Assembly (NCBI RefSeq): GCF_900106065.1
Contig: NZ_LT629796.1
Coordinates: forward strand, 5,363,501 to 5,427,500
Length of the DNA: 64,000 nt
Direction: 5' to 3'
Source of the DNA: Pseudomonas mandelii
Lineage (GTDB): Bacteria > Pseudomonadota > Gammaproteobacteria > Pseudomonadales > Pseudomonadaceae
Positions 27,617 to 38,357 of the stretch are shown here, piece by piece. Position numbers and translations under genes: made by a program. The notes beneath the pieces are model-generated. The model had not been told where the DNA came from, did no database searches, and was given only the letters and a program-made list of their open reading frames with translations. The stretch's first letter is position 1; each line of letters begins with the position of its first letter.

Positions 27617-28510
27617 TTAAAGCAGATCGTTGAACAGCGGTTCCGGTAAACCTTTGACGCCGGGATTGAGCGCAAACACGCCGCCGGCCAGTGATCGCGG
27701 GTCATCGTCGTCACCGGGGCGGATCGAGGTCACGAACAGCGTGTCCAGTCGACTGCCACCGAAGGCGCACATGGTGGGTTTTTTCACGGGCACGGCGAGG
27801 GAACGGTCCAGTCGACCGTCCGGGGTGAAGCGGTGAATCAGCCCGGCGTCGTTGGCGCAGATCCAGTAGCCGCCTTCAGCATCAACGGCGGCGCCGTCGG
27901 GGCGTCCGGGGAATTGATTCATGTCGACGAACAACCGCCGATTGGACGGCGTGCCGCTGTCGATGTCGTAATCGAAGGCCCAGATCTGCTGGACCAGGGG
28001 ATGGGAATCAGACAGGTACATCGTCCGGCCGTCCGGGCTGAAGCCCAGGCCGTTGGGCACAATGAACCCGCCGAGTTGCGCTTCGAGCGGTCCGCGTTGC
28101 CCGGCGCTGTAGCGATACAACGTGCCATCGGCGGCGTTGGCGCCCATGTTCAGCACCATGCTGCCGGCCCAGAAACGGCCCTGACGATCACAGCGACCGT
28201 CGTTCAGGCGCATGTCGACGCGGGCATGATCGACGTGGGCCAGCAGTTCGCTGTCGAGGCTGCCGTCGTTGTGCGGCTGCAAATGGAAGAAGCCGCTTTC
28301 CATCCCGGCCACCCAACCGCGATCGCGGTGACGGGCGATGCAGGCGAGCATTTGTGGGGCTTTCCAGGCATTGACATGACCGCTGTCGGCGCTCCAGCGC
28401 TGCAATCCACCGGCAGGAATATCCACCCAGTACAGGGCGTTTTCCTCGGGGACCCAGACCGGGCTTTCTCCTACCGCGTTACGGGCATCAACAATCAATT
28501 CGGCTTGCAT
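27617..28510 (-). CDS. SMP-30/gluconolactonase-type sugar lactonase
   Basis: The 297-residue SMP-30 family six-bladed propeller has the metal glutamate in ESPVWVPEENALYWVDI, RLNDGRCDRQGRFWAGSM and FSPDGRTMYLSDS. Such enzymes hydrolyse aldonolactones using a divalent metal. Directly after uronate dehydrogenase it is expected to open the aldaro-lactone product to glucarate or galactarate (the UxuL role in Pseudomonas). Substrate is inferred from context. AACAAAAA, a Crc-type motif, lies about 20 bases before the ATG. Confidence 0.85.
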   Translation of the reverse strand: MQAELIVDARNAVGESPVWVPEENALYWVDIPAGGLQRWSADSGHVNAWKAPQMLACIARHRDRGWVAGMESGFFHLQPHNDGSLDSELLAHVDHARVDMRLNDGRCDRQGRFWAGSMVLNMGANAADGTLYRYSAGQRGPLEAQLGGFIVPNGLGFSPDGRTMYLSDSHPLVQQIWAFDYDIDSGTPSNRRLFVDMNQFPGRPDGAAVDAEGGYWICANDAGLIHRFTPDGRLDRSLAVPVKKPTMCAFGGSRLDTLFVTSIRPGDDDDPRSLAGGVFALNPGVKGLPEPLFNDLL

Positions 28511-28563
28511 GGCAACTCATTCCCTTGGATTTTTGTTGTGGGGATCAAGTGAAGTCAGCGGTT

Positions 28564-29382
28564 TCAGTCACCGAACGGGCCGGACGCCACAAACGCGCCA
28601 CCCTGGTAAACCATGCCCGGGTCGTCCGCCGCAGGCATCGGCTGCGCTTCGACTTTTTCGCGGAACACTTCAGAGCTGTCCTGCGGTGCATAGCCCAAGG
28701 CGGTCGCGAAACGGTTGTCCCACCAGACGTTCTTGTTGTCGGACATGCCGTACACCACGGTGTGCCCGACGTTCGGCGCGTACAGCGCGCGTTCGAGCAA
28801 GTGGGTCAGGTCGCCGAAACTCAGCCAGGTGCTCATCATTCTGCGGTTCTGCGGTTCCGGGAACGAGGAGCCGATGCGGATGCTGACGGTCTCGATGCCG
28901 TAGCGATCGAAATAGAAACTGGCCATGTCTTCGCCGTAGGACTTGGACAAGCCGTAATAGCTATCCGGGCGGCGAGGGCAGTGGGCGTCGATGATTTCGC
29001 CTTGCTTGTAGAAGCCGATGACGTGGTTGGAACTGGCGAAAATCACCCGTTTCACGCCATGGCGGCGTGCGGCCTCGTAGATGTGGAAGACCCCACAGAT
29101 GTTGGCACCGAGGATCTCTTCAAACGAGTGCTCCGTCGAGACGCCGCCAAAGTGCAGGATCGCGTCCACCCCTTCGACCAGCTGGTGGACGGCCTGCTTG
29201 TCCGCCAGGTCGCATTTGACGACTTCTTCGCGGTCATCGGTGGCGGGGGACATGTCGGCGATGTCCGACAGGCGAATGACGTTGGCATAAGGGCGCAGGC
29301 TTTCGCGTAGCACTTTACCGAGGCCACCGGCGGCACCGGTCAGCAACAGGCGATTGAAAGGGGCTGTGGAAGTGGTGGTCAT
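28564..29382 (-). CDS. udh: Uronate dehydrogenase (NAD-dependent)
   Basis: The 272-residue extended short-chain dehydrogenase has a TGAAGGLGKVL cofactor loop (15-25) and catalytic Tyr143-x3-Lys147 (YYGLSK), with FASSNHVIGFY around residue 120. It oxidises D-glucuronate or D-galacturonate to the aldaro-lactone. Motifs and length agree with characterised Pseudomonas Udh. It heads the group with lactonase and TRAP genes; the OprD-type porin gene lies upstream in the same direction. A palindromic GTTGTCGTATGAC sequence and a Crc-type motif lie just before it. Confidence 0.93.
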   Translation of the reverse strand: MTTTSTAPFNRLLLTGAAGGLGKVLRESLRPYANVIRLSDIADMSPATDDREEVVKCDLADKQAVHQLVEGVDAILHFGGVSTEHSFEEILGANICGVFHIYEAARRHGVKRVIFASSNHVIGFYKQGEIIDAHCPRRPDSYYGLSKSYGEDMASFYFDRYGIETVSIRIGSSFPEPQNRRMMSTWLSFGDLTHLLERALYAPNVGHTVVYGMSDNKNVWWDNRFATALGYAPQDSSEVFREKVEAQPMPAADDPGMVYQGGAFVASGPFGD

Positions 29383-29414
29383 GGGAGTCCCTTGGGGCGC
29401 TATTATTGTTGTAG

Positions 29415-29427
29415 GTTGTCGTATGAC
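29415..29427 (-). promoter_or_regulatory. Putative GntR-type operator before udh
   Basis: GTTGTCGTATGAC lies 33 bases before the udh start. Its core GTCGTATGAC resembles GTCATACG/GTCGTACAAC before the porin gene (30901-30920). Short TTGT/ACAA-like boxes of this kind fit FadR-subfamily GntR regulators, which control uronate genes in many bacteria. No such regulator is in the window. Confidence 0.4.
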
Positions 29428-29567
29428 TTTGTTGAAGTATCGTTAGGCTTTCCGAGTCTTGTCAACGCGACTTTGGTTGAAAATGACGGAGGGTCATTTC
29501 ACACATCCCTGTGATAAGAGGATCTTCTGACCACAGGATTGATGTGAGCCCGCAAGGGATGTCTGCC

Positions 29568-30863
29568 TTACAGCAACGAAATCGGGTAGCTGATGAAAAT
29601 GCGGTTTTCATCGAATTCATTGGTGCTGAAGCTCTTGCGGATGGTCGCGTTGCGCCATTTGACGTTGAGGTTCTTCAGCGGGCCGCTTTGCACGGTGTAG
29701 GCCAGTTCCGACTCGCGGCCCCACTCCTTGCCATCGGTGATCGTCCCGGTGTGCACGTTATCGCCGCTGATGTAGCGGTTCATCATCGTCAGGCCAGGGA
29801 CGCCGAGGGCGACGAAGTTATAGTCGTGACGCAACTGCCAGGATTTTTCCTTGGCGTTGTCGTAGCTGGAGTTGTAGCTGTCGTTGGCCAGGGTGCCGCC
29901 GCTGGTGCCGTTGACCCGCATCCAGACGTCGTCGCCGCTGAGTTTTTGCAGGCCGACGTAGAAGGTGTTGCCGCCATATTTGGCCGAGAGCATGGCGAAT
30001 GCGGTTTTGTTGTCGAGGTCGCCAGCGAAAGCGCTGCCGTCTTCCTTGCCGATGAAGTAACCGAGGTTGGCCCCCAGGGTCCAGTCGCCGATGGGCTGGC
30101 TGTGGCTCAGGTTGAAATATTGCTGCTGGTAAATGTCGCTGAGTCCCGAGTACCAGACGCCGACCTGGGTGCGCTTGTCGTTGAACGCGTATTCGCCGCC
30201 GCCGAAGTTGAAGCGGTCCGAAGTGAACGCGGCCTTGGTGTTCATGGACATGTCTTCCATGCTCGCATCGTTGCGCGGGCTGTTCTGGCGGAACTGGCCG
30301 CCGTAGAGCGTCAGGCCGCTGATCTCGGTGGACGTCACCTGGCCGCCACGGAAGGTTTGCGGCAGCGAGCGGCCGTCGTCGGAGCGCAGGATCGGCAGCA
30401 CCGGCATCCATTCCCCGACCTTCACTTCGGTTTTGGAGATTTTGCCTTTGAGGGCCACGCCCATGCGGCCGAAATTGTCGGCCGGGCGGCCGTCGTCGTG
30501 GATCGGCAGCAGCTGGGTGCCGCCTGTGCCTTTGCCGCCGTCGAGTTTTTGCGAGTACAAGCCCAGCACATCCACACCGAAACCGACCGGGCCCGGGGTG
30601 AATCCGGACCTGGCGTCGAGGATGAAGTTTTGCGTCCATTCCTCAGCCTTGCCCTGGGGATAGGCCGGGTTGGTGTAATTGCGATTGATGTAGGCGTTAC
30701 GCAGGTTCAACGTGGCTTTGGCGTCATCAACGAAACCTTCTGCATAGCTGGTCATCGGCAAGGCGAAGGCCAGGCCGCTGCAACCGATCAGGCTCAGGGT
30801 GGTGCGGCATACAAAGGTCGGGCGAGGGGTGCTGGCGAAGGAATTGCGGACGAGTTTGCTCAC
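29568..30863 (-). CDS. OprD-family outer-membrane porin
   Basis: The 431-residue outer-membrane beta-barrel has a long signal peptide ending TSYAEG and the OprD-family mature start GFVDDAKATLNLRNAYINRN. Further signs are alternating aromatic strands and a C-terminal segment ending FISYPISLL. The GTG start at 30863 is preferred because of the GGGAG site and signal peptide; two upstream ATGs would add an unnatural lysine-rich extension. The OprD family imports small carboxylates and amino acids. Co-direction with the uronate genes suggests uronate uptake across the outer membrane. Confidence 0.85.
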   Translation of the reverse strand: MSKLVRNSFASTPRPTFVCRTTLSLIGCSGLAFALPMTSYAEGFVDDAKATLNLRNAYINRNYTNPAYPQGKAEEWTQNFILDARSGFTPGPVGFGVDVLGLYSQKLDGGKGTGGTQLLPIHDDGRPADNFGRMGVALKGKISKTEVKVGEWMPVLPILRSDDGRSLPQTFRGGQVTSTEISGLTLYGGQFRQNSPRNDASMEDMSMNTKAAFTSDRFNFGGGEYAFNDKRTQVGVWYSGLSDIYQQQYFNLSHSQPIGDWTLGANLGYFIGKEDGSAFAGDLDNKTAFAMLSAKYGGNTFYVGLQKLSGDDVWMRVNGTSGGTLANDSYNSSYDNAKEKSWQLRHDYNFVALGVPGLTMMNRYISGDNVHTGTITDGKEWGRESELAYTVQSGPLKNLNVKWRNATIRKSFSTNEFDENRIFISYPISLL

Positions 30864-31181
30864 AGTGACGCTCCCTTGTTTCTTGTTGTTTTTATTTTTT
30901 GTCATACGTCGTCGTACAACATTGGGGCGATTATTTGCGGGGCTTTCAGGGATTGTCAATCAGAAGTTATACGATGACTTGCGCCGGTGTGCTCGAATCC
31001 CTGTGGGATCCGGTTCGGCTCACGATTGTCGGGGGCAAGGAGCCGAGGAGACACCGCTGCTGCCTCGGAGGCCGGTCGAAAGGAGCGCCAGTTTACCTGC
31101 GAGTGAAGTTTCGTTTTTCCCTTGTCGCCGCGAGCTAGAGCGGATGCTAGTCTTGGCCAACGCTGTTGTCAGGGAGCCCTC
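30864..31181. other. Divergent intergenic region, porin / TetR regulator
   Basis: These 318 bases carry the palindromic GTCATACGTCGTCGTACAAC (30901-30920), an AACAACAA Crc-type motif on the minus strand (30883-30890) and an AT-rich stretch at 30885-30900 before the porin. The TetR side has AGGGAG before its start. No further gene is supported; ORFs here have non-coding composition. Confidence 0.6.
30901..30920 (-). promoter_or_regulatory. Putative operator before the OprD-type porin
   Basis: GTCATACGTCGTCGTACAAC has outer symmetry (TACG and CGTA around 4 bases) and shares its GTCATACG half with the reverse complement of the udh operator candidate at 29415. It suggests one regulator for the porin and udh. 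Confidence 0.4.
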
Positions 31182-31802
31182 ATGGGCAATCACAAGATCG
31201 AGATTCGTCGCAGTAACGTCGAGAAGATTTTGCTGGGGGCCGAAAAGGTCTTCGCCGAAAAAGGCTTCGGCGGCACCGCCATGGCCGACATTGCCGCCGA
31301 AGTGCAACTGCCGCGCTCCAACCTGCATTACTACTTCAGCACCAAAAGCGAGCTGTACAGCGCCGTGCTGTTGGGTTTGCTGGAAGTGTGGAAGCAGGAC
31401 GCGCTGTGCTTCGAGATGTTTGATGATCCGCGCGTAGTGCTCAGCAGCTACATCCGCGCCAAGATGAACCACTCGCGCAGCCGGCCTTATGGGTCGAAAG
31501 TCTGGGCCAATGAAATCATCCACGGCGCCCCCACCCTGGGCGTAGCGCTGGACGCGAGCCTGTACGACTGGGCCAAGATGAAAGAAGCGAAAATCCGCCA
31601 GTGGGTGGACGACAAACGCATCCTGCCGGTGGAGCCTTCAAGCCTGCTGTACATGATCTGGGCGTCGACCCAGCATTACGCGGACTTTGATCATCAGGTG
31701 AATATCCTCAACGACCATCAGCCACTGTCGGACATGCAGTTCGAACGGGCGGTGCAGACGGTGACGAGTGTGATTTTGCGCGGGATCGGGTTGGAGCCTT
31801 GA
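31182..31802 (+). CDS. TetR/AcrR-family regulator of pyrimidine catabolism (RutR-like)
   Basis: The 206-residue regulator has an N-terminal HTH (about 10-60: KILLGAEKVFAEKGFGGTAMADIAAEV, then LPRSNLHYYFSTK) and a C-terminal ligand domain with HGAPTLG and TQHYADF, which are characteristic of RutR-type regulators sensing uracil or thymine. The start at 31182 follows AGGGAGCC; an upstream in-frame codon at 31122 was rejected. It adjoins the reductive pyrimidine genes preA/preT on the opposite strand (convergent) and probably controls them. Confidence 0.82.
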   Translation: MGNHKIEIRRSNVEKILLGAEKVFAEKGFGGTAMADIAAEVQLPRSNLHYYFSTKSELYSAVLLGLLEVWKQDALCFEMFDDPRVVLSSYIRAKMNHSRSRPYGSKVWANEIIHGAPTLGVALDASLYDWAKMKEAKIRQWVDDKRILPVEPSSLLYMIWASTQHYADFDHQVNILNDHQPLSDMQFERAVQTVTSVILRGIGLEP

Positions 31803-31825
31803 GGTTTGCGGTGCGGCTGACGGCC

Positions 31826-31920
31826 TCTTCGCGGGCAAGCCTCGCGCCTACAGGGCCAGCGTCGATTAATTAATCGTGGATCGACACAAAACCTGTAGGA
31901 GCGAGGCTTGCCCGCGAAGA
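31826..31920. repeat. REP pair between the TetR gene and preA
   Basis: CTCTTCGCGGGCAAGCCTCGCGCCTACAGG and the inverted CCTGTAGGAGCGAGGCTTGCCCGCGAAG. It lies between convergent genes and probably works as a transcription end point. Confidence 0.85.
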
Positions 31921-31949
31921 CGCAGGCGAAGGCTCAGGCGACGCAGATC

Positions 31950-33224
31950 TCAAACGGCAACATGGTAGGGATTTCGTGGGTCATGATTCCAATCCAGAAA
32001 CGGCTTGCCGTTCTCCATCGGCACCATCTCGATGCAATCCTCCACCGGGCAGGTGATCTGGCACAGGTTGCAGCCGACGCACTCATCATCAATCACTTCA
32101 TACTTATGCGTTCCGTCCGCTTGCTTCAAACTGGCTACCGCCTGGTGCGAGGTATCTTCGCAAGCAATGTGGCAGCGTCCGCAGCCAATGCACGCGTCCT
32201 GATCAATCTTCGCAATCACTTGATAGTTGATGTCCAGGTACTTCCAGTCCGTGGTATTGCCCACTGCGCGACCGGAAAACTCCGGGATGCTGGCGTAACC
32301 CTGACTGTCCATCCAGCGTGACAGACCGTCCTTCATCTCCTCGACAATCCGGAAGCCATGCAGCATCGCCGCGGTGCACACCTGGACCGAGCCGCTGCCC
32401 AGGGCGATGAATTCCGCGGCATCACGCCAGCTGCCAATGCCGCCAATGCCGGAGATCGGCAAACCCTGAGTCTGCGGATCACGAGCGATTTCGGCGACCA
32501 TGTTCAACGCAATCGGCTTCACTGCCGAACCGCAATAACCACCGTGGGTGCTTTGGCTGCCCACGGCGGGATTGGCGACCATGCGCTCCAGATTGACGCT
32601 GGTGATCGAGTTGATGGTGTTGATCAGCGACACCGCATCGGCCCCGCCGCGATGGGCCGCACGGGCGGCGACGCGAATGTCGGTGATGTTCGGCGTGAGC
32701 TTGACGATCACCGGCAGCGAGCAATAGGTCTTGCACCAACGGGTGACCTGCTCGACGTACTCCGGCACCTGGCCGACCGCCGCGCCCATGCCGCGTTCCG
32801 GCATGCCGTGGGGACAACCGAAGTTCAATTCGATGCCGTCGGCGCCGGTGGCTTCCACCAGCGGCAGGATGAACTTCCACGACTCTTCGACGCAGGGCAC
32901 CATCAGCGACACGATCAGCGCGCGGTCCGGCCAGTCCTTTTTGACCTGGGTGATTTCCCGCAGGTTGATCTCCAGCGAGCGGTCGGTGATCAGCTCGATA
33001 TTGTTGAAGCCCACCACTTCACGGTTGGCACCGAAGAGCGCGGAGTAACGCGACGACACGTTCACCGCTGCCGGGTCTTCACCCAGGGTTTTCCAGACCA
33101 CGCCGCCCCAGCCAGCCTCGAAGGCACGAACCACGTTGTAGGCCTTGTCGGTCGGCGGCGCGGAGGCCAGCCAGAACGGATTCGGCGATTTGATGCCGGC
33201 GAAGACAATCGAAAGATCGGCCAT
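31950..33224 (-). CDS. preA: NAD-dependent dihydropyrimidine dehydrogenase subunit PreA
   Basis: The 424-residue catalytic subunit is a TIM-barrel flavoprotein (FMN domain about 1-310: FAGIKSPNPFWLASAPPT, GIELNFGCPHGMPERGMGAA, GIGGIGSWRDAAEF). A C-terminal ferredoxin-type domain carries two 4Fe-4S motifs (CIGCGRCHIAC and CVGCNLCQITCPVEDC). It reduces uracil and thymine at C5-C6. Its ATG directly follows the preT stop (TAAATG), so the two subunits are made together. Confidence 0.94.
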   Translation of the reverse strand: MADLSIVFAGIKSPNPFWLASAPPTDKAYNVVRAFEAGWGGVVWKTLGEDPAAVNVSSRYSALFGANREVVGFNNIELITDRSLEINLREITQVKKDWPDRALIVSLMVPCVEESWKFILPLVEATGADGIELNFGCPHGMPERGMGAAVGQVPEYVEQVTRWCKTYCSLPVIVKLTPNITDIRVAARAAHRGGADAVSLINTINSITSVNLERMVANPAVGSQSTHGGYCGSAVKPIALNMVAEIARDPQTQGLPISGIGGIGSWRDAAEFIALGSGSVQVCTAAMLHGFRIVEEMKDGLSRWMDSQGYASIPEFSGRAVGNTTDWKYLDINYQVIAKIDQDACIGCGRCHIACEDTSHQAVASLKQADGTHKYEVIDDECVGCNLCQITCPVEDCIEMVPMENGKPFLDWNHDPRNPYHVAV

Positions 33225-34592
33225 TTACGCAGCCTCCACGTTGAGCATCAGTTGAGCGTTGATGGCCTCGGCCGCCCGTTTGCCATGCTGCACGGCTTGC
33301 ACGGTGAGGTCCTGATCGAGGCTGGTGCAGTCGCCACCGGCATACACGCCGGGAATGCTGGTACGCAGCTGTTCATCGACCTGGATTCGATCACCCTGGC
33401 GTTTGAGTTCGCGTGCCAGCGGATCGGCGAGGGCGCTGGCGTCGAAGGCCTGGCCGATGGCTTTGAAGATCGCGTCGGCGGCCAGCTCGAAGGTTTCGCC
33501 GGTGGTTTGCAGACGACCGTCCACCAGGTGCGTGCGGGCGAAGCGCATGCCGCGCACGTTGCCTTGGTCATCGAGCAACACTTCTTCGGGTTGCGCCCAC
33601 GTCAATAAGCGCACCTGATTGGCCTTGGCGATGTCCTGCTCGTGACCGGTGGCGCCCATTTCCTCGACACCACGGCGGTACACCAGATTCACGTCGTGAG
33701 CGCCGAGGCGGGCCATTTGCACGGCCATGTCGATGGCCGTATTGCCGGCGCCGAGGACGATGCAATGATCGGCCAGCGGCAGTTGGCTCAGGTCATCGGC
33801 CTGACGCAGTTCTCGGATGTAATCGGTGGCAGCGAGCAGGCCGGGGGCGTCTTCGTGAGGCAAACCGAGTTGCTTGCTGGCGGCCAGGCCGAGGCCAAGG
33901 AACACCGCGTCGAATTGCTGATGCAGTTCGCTGAGTGTCAGGTTTTCGCCGAGTTTCTGGCCGTGACGGATTTCGATGCCGCCAATCTGCAGCAGGAACT
34001 CAAGCTCCTTCTGCGCATAGTCATCCACCAGTTTGTACTTGGCGATCCCGTATTCGTTGAGGCCGCCAGCCTTTTCCCGTGCTTCGAAAATCACCACGTC
34101 GTGGCCATGCATCGCACTGCGGTGAGCGCAGGACAACCCGGCCGGGCCGGCACCGACCACAGCGATGCGTTTGCCGGTGGTGGCGGCGCGCTGGAAGGGG
34201 TGTTCGCTGAAGTGCGCGTTGTCGACGGCGTAACGTTGCAACAGGCCGATCAATACCGGTGCGCACTCGTGGTCGTTGTTGCGCACGCAGGCTTGCTGGC
34301 AGAGGATTTCCGTCGGGCACACCCGTGCGCAGCTGCCGCCGAGGATGTTCGCCGAGAGGATTTTCTGCGCGGCGCCCTGGACGTTGTCCTGATGGATATT
34401 GCGGATGAATGACGGGATATCGATCTCGCTCGGGCAGGCATTCACGCACGGCGCGTCGTAGCAATACAGGCAGCGCGAAGCTTCCAGATGCGCCTGACGG
34501 TCGTTGAGTGGCGGTGCCAGGTCGGTGAAGTGGCCGGCGAGGGCGGCCGCATTCTCATAGGGATGCGGGAGGTGGTTCAGGGACTTGATCAC
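33225..34592 (-). CDS. preT: Dihydropyrimidine dehydrogenase subunit PreT (NAD(P)-binding flavoprotein)
   Basis: The protein of about 455 residues resembles glutamate synthase small chains. Its N-terminal iron-sulfur motifs are CLYCYDAPCVNACPSEIDIP and CARVCPTEILCQQAC, followed by an FAD site VVGAGPAGLSCAHR and an NAD(P) site VLGAGNTAIDMAVQMARLGA. It passes electrons from NADH to PreA. The GTG at 34592 (IKSLNHLPHPYE) has a GAGG site and the conserved N-terminus; the longer reading from 34706 adds an unrelated extension. It ends exactly where preA begins. Confidence 0.92.
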   Translation of the reverse strand: MIKSLNHLPHPYENAAALAGHFTDLAPPLNDRQAHLEASRCLYCYDAPCVNACPSEIDIPSFIRNIHQDNVQGAAQKILSANILGGSCARVCPTEILCQQACVRNNDHECAPVLIGLLQRYAVDNAHFSEHPFQRAATTGKRIAVVGAGPAGLSCAHRSAMHGHDVVIFEAREKAGGLNEYGIAKYKLVDDYAQKELEFLLQIGGIEIRHGQKLGENLTLSELHQQFDAVFLGLGLAASKQLGLPHEDAPGLLAATDYIRELRQADDLSQLPLADHCIVLGAGNTAIDMAVQMARLGAHDVNLVYRRGVEEMGATGHEQDIAKANQVRLLTWAQPEEVLLDDQGNVRGMRFARTHLVDGRLQTTGETFELAADAIFKAIGQAFDASALADPLARELKRQGDRIQVDEQLRTSIPGVYAGGDCTSLDQDLTVQAVQHGKRAAEAINAQLMLNVEAA

Positions 34593-34655
34593 GGTGTTGG
34601 CCTCACGGTTATTGAGGTACTGCCTCTGATGGGCATTGGTTTTGTGTTGTCGCTG

Positions 34656-34735
34656 CCGGCCTCTTTGCGGGCTAGCCTCGCTCCTGTTTTTTGGAATGCG
34701 TACCACTGTAGGAGCGAGGCTTGCCCGCGAAGGCC
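34656..34735. repeat. REP pair between hydA and preT
   Basis: CCTCTTTGCGGGCTAGCCTCGCTCCTG and the inverted CTGTAGGAGCGAGGCTTGCCCGCGAAGGCC lie in the gap between the hydantoinase stop and the preT start. Confidence 0.85.
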
Positions 34736-34749
34736 GAAGGCCTCGATTT

Positions 34750-36742
<1,993 letters not shown>

Positions 36743-38227
36743 ATGCAACAGATCAGATCGCAAGTGACCGAGCGCGACGGCTTGTTTGAGCTCGAAGCCG
36801 GCAGCGACGTCCTCGACAGTCCCCGTTACAACCACGACATGGCACCGACCAAGGTGCGTGAACGAACCTGGAACAAATGGCACATTACCGCCCTGTGGGT
36901 TGGCATGGCGATTTGCGTGCCGACCTACACCCTCGGCGGCGTACTCACCGCTTATTTCGGTCTGAGCGTCGGCGAAGCACTGCTGGCGATTCTGTTCGCC
37001 AATATCATCGTATTGATCCCGCTGACCCTGAACGCCTTCCCCGGTACCAAGTACGGCATTCCGTTTCCGGTGCTGCTGCGTTCGTCCTTCGGCATCCTCG
37101 GCTCCAACGTTCCTTGCCTGATTCGGGCGCTGGTGGCGTGCGGCTGGTTCGGCATTCAGACAATGTTTGGCGGACTGGCCATTCACCTGTTTCTCGGCTC
37201 GGTGTTCGACGGCTGGAAAGCCCTGGGCGGCACCGGCGAGGTAATTGGCTTCATGGTGTTCTGGGCCTTGAACCTGTGGGTGGTGATTCGCGGTGCGGAC
37301 TCGATCAAATGGCTGGAAACCCTTTCGGCGCCGCTGTTGGTGCTGGTGGGCGCAGGCCTGCTGGTGTGGGCCATGCCGAACGTGTCGATGACCGAGCTGA
37401 TGGCGATCCCGCCCAAGCGCCCGGAAGGGGCCAGCGTGGTCAGTTACTTTGCCGCCGGGCTGACCGCGATGGTCGGGTTCTGGGCCACGTTGTCCCTGAA
37501 CATTCCGGACTTCAGTCGTTATGCGAAAAGCCAGAAGGACCAGATCATCGGGCAAATCATCGGACTGCCCCTGACCATGTTCCTGTTCGCCTCGCTGGGC
37601 GTGGTAATGACGGCGGCCTCGGTCAAACTGGTGGGCGTCAGCGTCTCCGATCCGGTCACCCTGATCGGTCACATTCAGAGCCCGGTCTGGGTCGCGGTGG
37701 CCATGGCGCTGATCATCATTGCCACGTTGTCCACCAACACGGCGGCCAACATCGTGTCGCCGACCAACGATTTCCAGAACGTCGCGCCCAAGCTCATCAA
37801 CCGCACGAAGGCGGTGATCCTCACTGGCCTGGTCGGCCTGGCGCTGATGGCCCATGAGCTGTTGAAGAAGCTTGGATTGATCGTTTCGGATCTGAGCCTG
37901 GAGACGGTTTACTCCAATTGGTTGCTGGGCTATTCGAGCCTGTTGGGGCCGATCGCCGGGATCATGGTGGTGGACTATTTCCTGATCAAGAAACAGCAAC
38001 TGGACTTGGCCGGTCTGTATCGCGATGACGTGTACCCGGCGTGGAACTGGTTCGGGTTTATCGCGTTTGGCGTGCCGGTGGCGTTGACGCTGCTGTCCCT
38101 GGGCAGCGATGCGTTCAGCTGGTTTTACAGTTATGGCTGGTTTACCGGCTCGGCGCTGGGGGGGCTGATTTATTACGGGTTGTGCTCGATGCGGCCTAGC
38201 GCGTCAATCGCGAAATCTGCGGCGTGA
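36743..38227 (+). CDS. NCS1-family nucleobase/hydantoin:cation symporter
   Basis: The 494-residue transporter has about 12 membrane spans and NCS1 signatures: a polar start with RYNHDMAPTK, WNKWHITALWVGMAICVPTYTLGG, FPVLLRSSFGILGSN and NIPDFSRYAKSQKDQ. It imports uracil, hydantoin or allantoin-like rings with a cation. Position between dihydropyrimidinase and carbamoyl-amidohydrolase points to uracil or dihydropyrimidines. The ATG follows GTGGAGCGG. Confidence 0.88.
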   Translation: MQQIRSQVTERDGLFELEAGSDVLDSPRYNHDMAPTKVRERTWNKWHITALWVGMAICVPTYTLGGVLTAYFGLSVGEALLAILFANIIVLIPLTLNAFPGTKYGIPFPVLLRSSFGILGSNVPCLIRALVACGWFGIQTMFGGLAIHLFLGSVFDGWKALGGTGEVIGFMVFWALNLWVVIRGADSIKWLETLSAPLLVLVGAGLLVWAMPNVSMTELMAIPPKRPEGASVVSYFAAGLTAMVGFWATLSLNIPDFSRYAKSQKDQIIGQIIGLPLTMFLFASLGVVMTAASVKLVGVSVSDPVTLIGHIQSPVWVAVAMALIIIATLSTNTAANIVSPTNDFQNVAPKLINRTKAVILTGLVGLALMAHELLKKLGLIVSDLSLETVYSNWLLGYSSLLGPIAGIMVVDYFLIKKQQLDLAGLYRDDVYPAWNWFGFIAFGVPVALTLLSLGSDAFSWFYSYGWFTGSALGGLIYYGLCSMRPSASIAKSAA

Positions 38228-38233
38228 GCACTG

Positions 38234-38308
38234 GCCTCTTCGTGGGCAAGCCTCGCTCCTACAGGTTCGCGTATTCCTTGCAGGAGCGAAGTTGCTCGCG
38301 AAGACGGC
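38234..38308. repeat. REP pair between the transporter and the amidohydrolase
   Basis: GGCCTCTTCGTGGGCAAGCCTCGCTCCTACAGG and the diverged inverted partner CAGGAGCGAAGTTGCTCGCGAAGACGGCC. The right copy is eroded. Confidence 0.75.
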
Positions 38309-38357
38309 CTCAAAAACACCAAACAAATATTCATAAGAACTGCCTGAGGAGATCACC

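Noticed and set aside
29511..30977. A 488-codon open frame opposite the OprD-type porin
   Set aside because: The minus strand gives a complete OprD-family porin with signal peptide; the plus frame is alanine, valine and glycine rich without motifs.
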